A stretch of 6,453 nucleotides of DNA from Clostridiales bacterium UBA3277 (GTDB lineage: Bacteria > Bacillota > Clostridia > Oscillospirales > Oscillospiraceae). This document shows, in pieces, positions 1 to 5,538 of this stretch (the first letter of the stretch is position 1; each line of letters begins with the position of its first letter). The notes beneath the pieces are model-generated. The model worked only from the letters and a program-made list of their open reading frames with translations. It was not told where the DNA came from and searched no databases. The DNA lies in the NCBI GenBank assembly GCA_002362145.1, contig DETX01000072.1, forward strand, positions 1,402 to 7,854, given 5' to 3'. Both the position numbers and the translations under genes were made by a program.

Positions 1-1546
1 CTATGTCTCCTCCGGCAAGATCGTGGTCCGGGAGGCGGAGGAGGGCGAGGCACTCACAACCCTGGACGGCACCGTGCGGAATCTGAAGGCCGGGATGCTG
101 GTCATTGCCGATGATAAGAAACCCATTGGCCTTGCCGGTATCATGGGCGGCGAAAACTCCGAGATTGTGGACGACACCACCATGGTGGTCTTTGAATCCG
201 CCAATTTCAGCGGCACCTCCATCCGTCAGACCGCCCTGGCCCTGGGCATGCGGACCGAGGCCTCCGGCAAATTCGAAAAGAATCTGGACCCCATGATGAC
301 GGTTCCCGCCGTGCAGCGGGCCTGTGAGCTGGTGGAGCTGCTGGGCTGCGGCAACGTTCTCGACGGTATCATCGATATCATCCACTATGTCCCCCAGGCG
401 AGGACGCTTCCTTTGGAGTGCGATAAGATCAACCGGCTCCTGGGCACGGACATCTCCAAGGAGGATATGGTCCGGTATCTGAATCTGCTGGAAATCCCCG
501 TGGAGGGCGACACCATTCTGGTGCCCTCCTTCCGGCCGGATCTGCAGCGGATGGCGGATATTGCCGAGGAAGTGGGCCGTTCCTTCGGCTACAACGAAAT
601 TCCCACCACCTCCTTTAAAAACGCCACCCAGGGCGGCTACACCCCGGAAATGAAGCTAGAAGCAAAACTCGGCTCCCTGTGCCGGGGCCTGGGCTACAGT
701 GAGATCATCACCTACTCCTTCACCTCCCCCGCCGTATTCGACCAGATCCGGCTTCCCGCTGATTCTCCCCTGAGAAATGCCCTGCGCATCCAGAACCCCC
801 TGGGCGAGGACACCTCCATCATGCGCACCATTGCCCTGCCCTCCATGCTGGAAATTCTCTCCCGGAACAACGCCTATCACAACAAGGCCGCAAAGCTCTA
901 CGAGGTGGCGAAGATCTACCTGCCCGTGGAGGGCCAGGCCCTGCCCCAGGAGCCGAAGATGCTGCTGCTGGGCACCTACGGAACAAACGAGACCTTCTTC
1001 ACCCTCAAGGGCGAGCTGGAGGCCGTTTTCGCCGGGATGCGCACGAAAAAGGCGGTCTATACCGCCGAGACCCACAATCCCAGCTTCCACCCCGGCCGCT
1101 GCGCCCGGGTCAGCGTGGAGGGCGTGGACGTGGGCTTCCTGGGCCAGGTTCATCCGCTGGTGGCCAAGAACTACGGCATGGACGGCGATGTCTACTGCGC
1201 GGAAATCAACTTCACGGAGCTACAGAACCATCTGCTCCCCGACGCCACCTACACTCCCCTGCCCAAGTATCCCGCGGTGAGCCGGGACTTGGCGCTGGTC
1301 TGCGGCGAGGAAGTCACCGTTTCTCAGGTGGAGGACATCATCTCCGCCTCCGCCGGAAAGCTCCTGCGGGATGTGAAGCTCTTTGACATCTACCGGGGCG
1401 TGGGCGTTCCCGAGGGCCGCAAGAGCATGGCCTTCTCCCTGGAGCTCCGGGCCGACGACCGGACCCTGACGGACACCGACTCCGAGGGCGTGGTCAGCAA
1501 GGTTCTGGCGGCGCTGAAGGAAAAGCTGGACGTGACGCTGCGGTAA
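1..1546 (+). CDS. pheT: Phenylalanine-tRNA ligase beta subunit, 5'-truncated by the window edge
   Basis: The beta subunit of the alpha2-beta2 cytoplasmic phenylalanyl-tRNA synthetase, which charges tRNA-Phe with phenylalanine. The frame is already open at base 2 and gives 514 residues to the TAA at 1544-1546. Bacterial PheT is usually about 790-800 residues, so roughly the first 280, including the EMAP-type tRNA-binding domain, lie outside the window. Counting from the GTG codon at 23, which is internal and not the real start, domains run in order: the end of the B3/4 editing domain (residues 1-110, with LAGIMGGENSEI), the B5 domain (about 127-195, with DIAEEVGRSFGYNEIP), the catalytic-like core (about 205-400, with the family's GYSEIITYSF) and the C-terminal FDX-ACB anticodon-binding domain (about 414-507, with KYPAVSRDLALV). 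No frameshift is seen. pheS is expected just upstream, outside the window. An intrinsic terminator follows, so this is the last gene of its operon. Confidence 0.97.
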   Translation, partial: YVSSGKIVVREAEEGEALTTLDGTVRNLKAGMLVIADDKKPIGLAGIMGGENSEIVDDTTMVVFESANFSGTSIRQTALALGMRTEASGKFEKNLDPMMTVPAVQRACELVELLGCGNVLDGIIDIIHYVPQARTLPLECDKINRLLGTDISKEDMVRYLNLLEIPVEGDTILVPSFRPDLQRMADIAEEVGRSFGYNEIPTTSFKNATQGGYTPEMKLEAKLGSLCRGLGYSEIITYSFTSPAVFDQIRLPADSPLRNALRIQNPLGEDTSIMRTIALPSMLEILSRNNAYHNKAAKLYEVAKIYLPVEGQALPQEPKMLLLGTYGTNETFFTLKGELEAVFAGMRTKKAVYTAETHNPSFHPGRCARVSVEGVDVGFLGQVHPLVAKNYGMDGDVYCAEINFTELQNHLLPDATYTPLPKYPAVSRDLALVCGEEVTVSQVEDIISASAGKLLRDVKLFDIYRGVGVPEGRKSMAFSLELRADDRTLTDTDSEGVVSKVLAALKEKLDVTLR

Positions 1547-1570
1547 CGCCGGGATTCATCGATGAGAAAA

Positions 1571-1604
1571 ACGGGGCGGCCCAGCTGGCTGCCCCGTTTG
1601 TTTT
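1571..1604 (+). terminator. Intrinsic terminator of the pheT operon
   Basis: An 11-bp stem (ACGGGGCGGCC at 1571-1581 with GGCTGCCCCGT at 1587-1597, one G-T wobble) has a 5-nt loop and is followed by TTTGTTTT. It lies 24 nt after the pheT stop codon. The A-run just before the stem (1567-1571) would give a short U-tract on the other strand, but no minus-strand gene needs it. Confidence 0.9.
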
Positions 1605-1645
1605 CCAAAAATTCAAGAATTTACAAAAAATTCCGTCTTTGACCC

Positions 1646-1674
1646 TTTACATGCCCAGGTGTTTGGGTTATAAT
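1646..1674 (+). promoter_or_regulatory. Sigma-A-type promoter of ireB
   Basis: TTTACA (1646-1651) and a perfect TATAAT (1669-1674) are separated by exactly 17 bp. The expected start of transcription, about 1681, leaves a leader of roughly 30 nt with the ribosome binding site. The pheT terminator is just upstream, so ireB is expected to depend on this promoter alone. Confidence 0.85.
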
Positions 1675-1709
1675 AGCTACATTCTGTGAGAAAAGGGAGG
1701 CTGAGAACC

Positions 1710-1964
1710 ATGACGGATCAGAACACACAGAAATTCACCGTACCCAGTGACGACAAGGAAACCATGCGGCGCACGCTCCGTAGTGTGTACGAGGCCCTGA
1801 CCGAGAAAGGATACAATCCCATCAATCAGATCGTTGGGTACCTGCTGACCGAGGACCCCACCTATATCACCAACTACAACGGTGCCAGAAGCCAGATCTG
1901 CAAGATCGACCGGGATGAGCTGATGCAGGTCCTGGTCCAGGGGTATCTGTTCGGGGAGGAATGA
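1710..1964 (+). CDS. ireB: IreB family regulatory phosphoprotein (UPF0297/DUF965)
   Basis: A small cytoplasmic protein of 84 residues, close to the 80-90 usual for the family. In Enterococcus faecalis, IreB is phosphorylated on N-terminal threonines by the PASTA-domain kinase IreK and restrains intrinsic cephalosporin resistance; the Bacillus relative is YrzL. The family is recognised from the central block around residues 22-58 ([15 protein letters not shown], then [14 protein letters not shown]). The N-terminus has threonines at residues 2, 6 and 10, candidates for phosphorylation by analogy; this was not shown here. The ATG at 1710 is chosen because GGGAGG (1695-1700) lies 9 nt upstream; a GTG at 1686 in the same frame has no such site and overlaps it. 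The gene has its own promoter and terminator and is not followed by ruvX and a DUF1292 gene, its common partners in other Firmicutes. Confidence 0.93.
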   Translation: MTDQNTQKFTVPSDDKETMRRTLRSVYEALTEKGYNPINQIVGYLLTEDPTYITNYNGARSQICKIDRDELMQVLVQGYLFGEE

Positions 1965-1977
1965 CCTTCTCCAAAGC

Positions 1978-2015
1978 CAAGAGGCTTTTGCTGTGGCAAA
2001 GGTCTCTTGTTTTTT
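1978..2015 (+). terminator. Intrinsic terminator of ireB
   Basis: A 14-bp stem (1978-1991 with 1996-2009, two G-T wobbles, no mismatch) closes a TGTG loop and is followed directly by six T residues (2010-2015). It begins 14 nt after the ireB stop codon and makes ireB a single-gene transcript. Confidence 0.93.
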
Positions 2016-2085
2016 GAAATCCCGGCTTATCCAAATCTTCTGCTCTTTGACAATCCCATACTTCCCCTCTGTCCTTATTTTAGGA

Positions 2086-2115
2086 GCGGTTTCCCCGGAG
2101 TTTACAGGAAACTGC
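2086..2115 (+). repeat. Inverted repeat abutting the -35 box of the next promoter
   Basis: Nine-base arms GCGGTTTCC (2086-2094) and GGAAACTGC (2107-2115) pair with one G-T wobble across a 12-nt spacer. The right arm ends one base before the -35 hexamer at 2116. It could be an operator for a regulator that blocks or aids RNA polymerase, or a chance hairpin. No transcript is expected to reach it from ireB, which argues mildly for a DNA-binding rather than RNA role. Confidence 0.4.
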
Positions 2116-2144
2116 TTGACTTTTTTGTTACAATATGTTACAAT
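2116..2144 (+). promoter_or_regulatory. Sigma-A-type promoter with extended -10, upstream of the 96-residue protein gene
   Basis: TTGACT (2116-2121) and TACAAT (2139-2144) are 17 bp apart, and TG at 2136-2137 makes an extended -10 (TGTTACAAT). A second GTTACAAT lies exactly 10 bp earlier (2127-2134), so the -10 element is the second of two direct repeats. Transcription is expected from about 2151, giving a leader of about 25 nt. Confidence 0.82.
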
Positions 2145-2175
2145 CTCATCACATTTTTGTTCAGGAGGTACATTC

Positions 2176-2466
2176 ATGGCTGAAGAAAATGCAGTTCTCA
2201 AATACAAGGGCTATCCCTTGATGCGCAAGGACAACATGGTTTATTTCGGCTCCATGGCGGACACACACATCGTCATGCTACAGATTCTGGAAACCAAAAA
2301 GGTGGGCGATCTGGATGTGGCCACCCGGGTTTCCGTACAGCTCCAGCTCACCGATCCCAAGGCGAGAAGCCGGGACCGGGTGGTCAAAAAGAGCGAAAAG
2401 GACGGCTTCTACACCGCTCTGGATTTGGGCTGTGTCTGGCTGGAACGGGCTCTTGCCGGAAAATAA
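2176..2466 (+). CDS. Conserved-looking small cytoplasmic protein of unknown function
   Basis: A 96-residue protein that I cannot assign to a named family with confidence. It has no signal peptide or membrane segment. It reads as a compact, mostly charged domain: a beta-rich first half (ENAVLKYKGYPLMRKDN, then VYFGSMADTHIVMLQIL), a middle with many charges (TDPKARSRDRVVKKSEKDG, residues 59-77) and a C-terminal helix (about 78-94). The ATG at 2176 is chosen because AGGAGGT (2163-2169) lies 6 nt upstream; the frame stays open back to 1993, but that stretch contains the promoter and the end of the ireB terminator. The secreted NlpC/P60 gene starts 66 nt downstream without a visible promoter, so the two are probably co-transcribed. 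A link to cell-wall work is only a guess from this placement. Confidence 0.85.
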   Translation: MAEENAVLKYKGYPLMRKDNMVYFGSMADTHIVMLQILETKKVGDLDVATRVSVQLQLTDPKARSRDRVVKKSEKDGFYTALDLGCVWLERALAGK

Positions 2467-2480
2467 CTCATAACACGGAC

Positions 2481-2510
2481 GGCATATCCCAAACAGCGAT
2501 GGGGTATGCC
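2481..2510 (+). terminator. Weak hairpin between the 96-residue protein gene and the NlpC/P60 gene
   Basis: GGCATATCCC (2481-2490) pairs with GGGGTATGCC (2501-2510) through 10 bp with one wobble and a 10-nt loop. The following bases (CTTTCCCTGA) are not a true U-tract, so full termination is unlikely. It may attenuate read-through or stabilise the end of the upstream part of the message. Confidence 0.4.
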
Positions 2511-2532
2511 CTTTCCCTGACGGAGGCTAAGT

Positions 2533-3465
2533 ATGACAATCTTAAAGAGAATCTCTGCCCTGGCGTTGGCGCTGGGGCTTTTCCTGGGCGTGTTTGCGCC
2601 CACCGCATCCGCGGCGGAGGAGCTGGTCTACGGCGTTGGCTTTGTGAACGCAACGTCTCTGAATCTGCGCGCTGAGGCCAGCACAACCTCTTCCATTCTC
2701 GCCACCGCCCCCCGGGGCTCCTGCGTGGTGGTCCTCTCCAAGGAGGAGCAGTGGTACAAGGTCAGCTATGACCAGCAGGAAGGCTATATGCACGGGGACT
2801 ATCTCCAAATTTCCACCCAGGAGGGCGCGGATCTGGGCTTCGGCCATGTCAACGGCACAGAGGTCAATCTCCGGACCGGTCCCGGAACGGACTTCACCGT
2901 GGTGGGCCGGGCATCCAAAAATGAAAGCTGCCAGGTTCTTGGCATCAGCAGCGGCTGGTACAAGGTATTGTGGCGGGAGAAAACCTGCTATATCCGCAGT
3001 GACTACCTCACTCTGGGACAAGCCGCCCCGGAGGATGCGGAATCTGACCAGTCCCCTGCCGGCTCCGGCACTGTCGCAGCCTCCACAGAGGTTGTTACCG
3101 GCGACGGGATTTTGGAGGAGGCCAAAAAGTATCTGGGCGTCCGCTATGTCAACGGCGGCGCTTCCCCCAGCGGTTTTGACTGCTCGGGCTTTGTCTACTA
3201 TGTGCTCCGCCAGTGCGGCCATGCGCCCTCCCGCATCCTCTCGGAGATGGTGAAGCAGGGCGTCGAGGTGGAAAAGGACGCCCTGGAAGTCGGCGATGTG
3301 GTTTTCTTCTCCAATACATACGGCCGGGGCATCTCCCATGTAGGCATCTATTCCGGCGGCGGACAGTTCATCCACGCACCCAATTCCCGCTCCACGGTCT
3401 CTTACTCAGACCTCACCAGCGGCTATTGGTCAGATCACTACTACACCGCCCGGAGAATGGGATAA
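2533..3465 (+). CDS. Secreted SH3b-SH3b-NlpC/P60 peptidoglycan endopeptidase
   Basis: A 310-residue exported cell-wall hydrolase. NlpC/P60 enzymes are cysteine peptidases that cut peptide stems of peptidoglycan, typically D-gamma-glutamyl-diamino acid bonds; the exact bond cannot be read here. Residues 1-27 form a Sec signal peptide (basic MTILKR, hydrophobic core, TASA before the likely cleavage at 27/28). Two bacterial SH3 domains follow, about 34-94 (with NLRAEASTTSSIL and WYKV) and 102-161 (with NLRTGPGTDF and WYKV); these usually bind wall peptides. A Ser/Ala/Gly/Glu-rich linker (162-190) leads to the NlpC/P60 domain (about 191-310). The catalytic triad is visible: Cys217 in FDCSGF, His269 in SHVGIY and His281 in FIHAP, so the enzyme should be active. 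GGAGG (2522-2526) lies 6 nt before the ATG. It is the second gene of its unit and ends before a strong terminator. Confidence 0.94.
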   Translation: MTILKRISALALALGLFLGVFAPTASAAEELVYGVGFVNATSLNLRAEASTTSSILATAPRGSCVVVLSKEEQWYKVSYDQQEGYMHGDYLQISTQEGADLGFGHVNGTEVNLRTGPGTDFTVVGRASKNESCQVLGISSGWYKVLWREKTCYIRSDYLTLGQAAPEDAESDQSPAGSGTVAASTEVVTGDGILEEAKKYLGVRYVNGGASPSGFDCSGFVYYVLRQCGHAPSRILSEMVKQGVEVEKDALEVGDVVFFSNTYGRGISHVGIYSGGGQFIHAPNSRSTVSYSDLTSGYWSDHYYTARRMG

Positions 3466-3476
3466 TCAAAAATTAT

Positions 3477-3507
3477 TGCAGGCATCCATCGGATGCCTGC
3501 ATTTTTT
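3477..3507. terminator. Bidirectional terminator between the NlpC/P60 gene and the convergent acetyltransferase gene
   Basis: TGCAGGCATCC (3477-3487) pairs perfectly with GGATGCCTGCA (3491-3501) across a 3-nt loop, giving 11 bp. On the plus strand it is followed by TTTTTT (3502-3507) and later TATTTTC. On the minus strand the same stem is followed by ATAATTTTT, so it can stop both transcripts. The acetyltransferase stop codon (3506-3508) sits inside the plus-strand T-run, so the two genes are as tightly packed as possible. Confidence 0.92.
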
Positions 3508-3994
3508 ATTTTCTTCGGTCGAAGGCCATTCTCGGGGTGCCGTCGGCAATATGGATGATCCCGCAGTACGAAAAGCCCGCCTGGGCAATGGCGCGCCGCA
3601 TGGGATGGTTTTTCTCATGGGTATCGATGCGCAGATATCGGTAATTGGTTTCGGCATAGGCCACGGCCGCGGCCAGGATGCCGCCGCTGCCGTCCCCGGC
3701 CACCCGGTGGAGGGTGGCGTAGGGCTCGTCATAATTCCAGGCCCCATTTTCGATGCTGCGGTAGGTGGGGTCCTCCCCGGGAATCAGGGCGAATACGCCG
3801 TGGATCACCCCTTTTTCCGTAAGCACATAGAGGTTTTCCCGGGCAATATCCTCCAGAAGCCGGGAGACCGGTGGGTTGGTGCTTCCCCACTGGCCGGGAT
3901 TGCCGGAGGCGGCCATGAACGCCCGGGCATGGGCATAGAGCGTTTCGATGGTTTCCAGGTCTGACATCCGGGCGGGGCGGACTTCATAGGGCAT
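3506..3994 (-). CDS. GNAT family N-acetyltransferase
   Basis: A 162-residue protein with the GCN5-related fold, expected to move an acetyl group from acetyl-CoA to an unknown amine. The N-terminus (YEVRPARMSDLETIETLY) is the usual first strand and helix of the family. The acetyl-CoA pyrophosphate loop is at residues 97-105 (RVAGDGSGG, fitting R-x-x-G-x-G), followed by a helix and the LRIDTHEKNHPMRRAIAQAG segment (121-140), typical of the family's motif B. Residues 54-71 (NLYVLTEKGVIHGVFALI) and 141-158 form the expected strands. The substrate cannot be told; small-molecule, peptide or protein targets are all possible. AAGGA lies 7 nt before the ATG. The gene is convergent with the NlpC/P60 gene and divergent from spoVAD, so it forms a single-gene unit. 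I see no clear promoter in the 110-bp gap before it. Confidence 0.9.
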   Translation of the reverse strand: MPYEVRPARMSDLETIETLYAHARAFMAASGNPGQWGSTNPPVSRLLEDIARENLYVLTEKGVIHGVFALIPGEDPTYRSIENGAWNYDEPYATLHRVAGDGSGGILAAAVAYAETNYRYLRIDTHEKNHPMRRAIAQAGFSYCGIIHIADGTPRMAFDRRK

Positions 3995-4043
3995 AGCGGC
4001 TTCCTTCTTTCCGGTTTCATCTTACCATGTACTGTATCATATT

Positions 4044-4074
4044 TGAATCGGATTTGCAACTTAGGCGCATACTA
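4044..4074 (+). promoter_or_regulatory. Forespore sigma-G-type promoter of spoVAD-spoVAE
   Basis: The -10 element is CATACTA (4068-4074), a perfect fit to the sigma-G consensus known from Bacillus subtilis. The -35 element is TGAATC (4044-4049), matching TGAATA in five of six positions, with an 18-bp spacer. The start of transcription would be near 4081, about 24 nt before the spoVAD ATG. In B. subtilis the spoVA operon is made by sigma-G in the late forespore, so site and gene agree. No sigma-A-type promoter is seen in the same gap. Confidence 0.8.
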
Positions 4075-4104
4075 CCACCGATGAAGAAAAAAGAAGGTGT
4101 TTTT

Positions 4105-5121
4105 ATGGCAAGTCACAAACGGGGACGGCAGAGCTTTGCCCTGCCCGAGAGCCCCGTCATCACCGCCTGGGCCAGCGTCGCCGGAAAGAAGGAGGCGGAG
4201 GGGCCCCTGGCCCATACCTTCGACCTCAAATGCCGGGATACCTACTTTGGGCAGGATACCTGGGAACAGGCGGAAAACCATATGCAGAAGCAGGCCCTGA
4301 AAAAACTGGCGGAAAAGGCGGGAATCCTTTTGACGGATTTTGACCTGGTCTTTTCCGGGGATCTGCTGAACCAGTGCATCGGCTCTTCCTTTACCCTGCG
4401 GAATTTGGGAATCCCCCACCTGGGGCTCTACGGGGCCTGCTCCACCATGGCCGAAAGCCTGCTCATGGCCTCCATGGCCGTGGGGGGCGGCTTTGGGGAT
4501 AAGGTGGTGGCCATGACCTCCTCCCACTTTGCCTCCTCCGAGCGGCAGTACCGATTCCCCCTGGGCTACGGCGGTCAGCGGACCCCCACCTCCCAGTGGA
4601 CCGTCACCGGCTCCGGGGCGGCCCTGGTCTGCTCCGGAGGAAAGGGGCCCAGGATCACCGCCTGCACCATCGGCACCGTCCGGGATATGGGCGTCAAGGA
4701 CGCCAACAACATGGGCGCGGCCATGGCCGGGGCGGCCTACGACACCATCCGCGCCCACTTTGAGGACATGAAAACCGGGCCGGAGGACTTTGACCGGATT
4801 GTCACCGGTGACTTAGGCCAGGTGGGCAAGGAGCTTCTGATGGAGTTGGCCCGGAAAGACGGCGTCAGCCTGGGGGGAAAGCTGGAGGACTGCGGCTGCA
4901 TGGTCTTTGACAACACCACCCAGGACGTCCACGCGGGGGGCTCCGGCTGCGGGTGCAGCGCCATCACCCTCTGCGGCCACTATCTGGGGAAGCTCTCCAC
5001 GGGAAAGCTGAAGAAAATTCTGTTCTGCGGCACCGGGGCCCTGCTCTCCCCCACCTCCACCCAGCAGGGGGAGTCCATCCCCGGGGTCTGCCACGCGGTC
5101 TGCATCACAGGAGGGAACTGA
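4105..5121 (+). CDS. spoVAD: Stage V sporulation protein AD (dipicolinate-binding SpoVA component)
   Basis: A 338-residue protein, the same length as B. subtilis SpoVAD. SpoVA proteins form the inner-membrane route by which calcium-dipicolinate enters the developing spore and leaves at germination; SpoVAD is the soluble subunit that binds dipicolinate. It has a thiolase/ketoacyl-synthase-like fold: residues 109-118 (YGACSTMAES) carry Cys112 at the position of the active-site cysteine in that superfamily, and glycine-rich loops are at 122-132 (ASMAVGGGFGD) and 306-315 (HAGGSGCGCS). No enzyme activity is expected from the family. The start is the ATG at 4105 with AAGGTG 5 nt upstream; ATGs or other starts at 4027 and 4081 lack a ribosome binding site, and 4081 sits at the predicted transcription start. 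spoVAE follows after one base. The spoVAC gene that normally precedes it is absent here. Confidence 0.95.
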   Translation: MASHKRGRQSFALPESPVITAWASVAGKKEAEGPLAHTFDLKCRDTYFGQDTWEQAENHMQKQALKKLAEKAGILLTDFDLVFSGDLLNQCIGSSFTLRNLGIPHLGLYGACSTMAESLLMASMAVGGGFGDKVVAMTSSHFASSERQYRFPLGYGGQRTPTSQWTVTGSGAALVCSGGKGPRITACTIGTVRDMGVKDANNMGAAMAGAAYDTIRAHFEDMKTGPEDFDRIVTGDLGQVGKELLMELARKDGVSLGGKLEDCGCMVFDNTTQDVHAGGSGCGCSAITLCGHYLGKLSTGKLKKILFCGTGALLSPTSTQQGESIPGVCHAVCITGGN

Positions 5122-5122
5122 A

Positions 5123-5479
5123 ATGGAATATCTCAAGGCGTTTCTGGTGGGCGGGGCACTGTGTCTGATCGGTCAGGTGCTCATCGACAAGACCCAGCTC
5201 ACCCCAGCCCGGATTCTGGTGTGCTATGTGGTCCTGGGGGTCCTTCTCGGGGCTGTGGGGCTCTACGGGCCCCTGGCGGAATTTGCCGGGGCCGGGGCCA
5301 CGGTGCCCCTGACGGGCTTCGGCAACACCCTGGCAAAGGGCGTCCGGGAGGCTGTGGACGCGGACGGCTTTCTCGGGATCTTCACCGGCGGGCTGAAGGC
5401 CACGGCAGGGGGCATCACCATGGCGATTTTCGCGGGACTTCTGGCCGCCCTTCTTTTTAAAGCCAAGGATAAATCTTGA
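5123..5479 (+). CDS. spoVAE: Stage V sporulation protein AE (SpoVAEb-type membrane subunit)
   Basis: A 118-residue hydrophobic protein, the usual length of the membrane SpoVAE (SpoVAEb). It sits in the spore inner membrane and works with SpoVAC and SpoVAD in dipicolinate transport. The family start MEYLKAFLVGGALCLIGQ is clear. Hydrophobic segments lie at about 4-21, 28-50 and 82-112, with a Gly/Ala-rich stretch at 52-72 (EFAGAGATVPLTGFGNTL) that in this family is also part of the membrane region. The C-terminus is short and basic (KAKDKS). The ATG at 5123 is one base after the spoVAD stop, and AGGAGGG (5109-5115) lies 7 nt upstream inside the end of spoVAD, so the two are translated from one message. 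No SpoVAEa gene follows. Confidence 0.95.
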   Translation: MEYLKAFLVGGALCLIGQVLIDKTQLTPARILVCYVVLGVLLGAVGLYGPLAEFAGAGATVPLTGFGNTLAKGVREAVDADGFLGIFTGGLKATAGGITMAIFAGLLAALLFKAKDKS

Positions 5480-5497
5480 AAATCTGGGCAAGCTACC

Positions 5498-5516
5498 TTC
5501 GCGGCAAAGCCGTGAA
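5498..5516 (+). other. Short hairpin between spoVAE and the Asn/Gln-rich gene
   Basis: TTCGCGGC (5498-5505) and GCCGTGAA (5509-5516) form an 8-bp stem with one G-T wobble and an AAA loop. Only CATCATTTT follows, so it is a poor terminator. It ends 10 nt before the ribosome binding site of the next gene and could tune read-through from the spoVA message. Confidence 0.35.
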
Positions 5517-5538
5517 CATCATTTTGGAGGAAGAAATT

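Noticed and set aside
656..1153. Open antisense frame of 165 codons across pheT
   Set aside because: It is a by-product of GC-rich codons in pheT, which has clear family motifs over the same bases. No ribosome binding site or domain is seen.
1993..2175. Upstream extension of the 96-residue protein to a start at 1993
   Set aside because: The stretch contains the ireB terminator and the promoter, and reads as a Cys/Phe/Leu-rich sequence unlike the rest. The start at 2176 has a near-perfect ribosome binding site.
2542..3375. Open antisense frame of 277 codons across the NlpC/P60 gene
   Set aside because: The opposite strand codes for a complete enzyme with signal peptide and catalytic triad. 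The antisense product is Gly/Ala/His-rich and low in complexity, as expected from a GC-rich shadow.
3995..4080. Promoter for the acetyltransferase gene on the minus strand
   Set aside because: Several half-fits were seen, such as TTGCAA with TACAGT and TTCAAA with TAAGAT, both 17 bp apart, but none is convincing enough to choose.
4027..4104. Longer spoVAD from 4027 or from the ATG at 4081
   Set aside because: Neither has a ribosome binding site, and the sigma-G-type promoter would lie inside the gene. The 4105 start gives the standard length of 338 residues.
4072..4758. Open antisense frame of 228 codons across spoVAD
   Set aside because: It is Gly/His-rich with no recognisable domain, and spoVAD on the plus strand is certain.
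5517..5523. CATCATT as a sigma-G -10 element for the Asn/Gln-rich gene
   Set aside because: There is no -35 match 18 bp upstream, and transcription would start inside or after the ribosome binding site.
5476..5538. Longer Asn/Gln-rich protein starting at 5476
   Set aside because: That start overlaps the end of spoVAE and has no ribosome binding site. The repeat units and the GGAGG site both fix the start at 5539.
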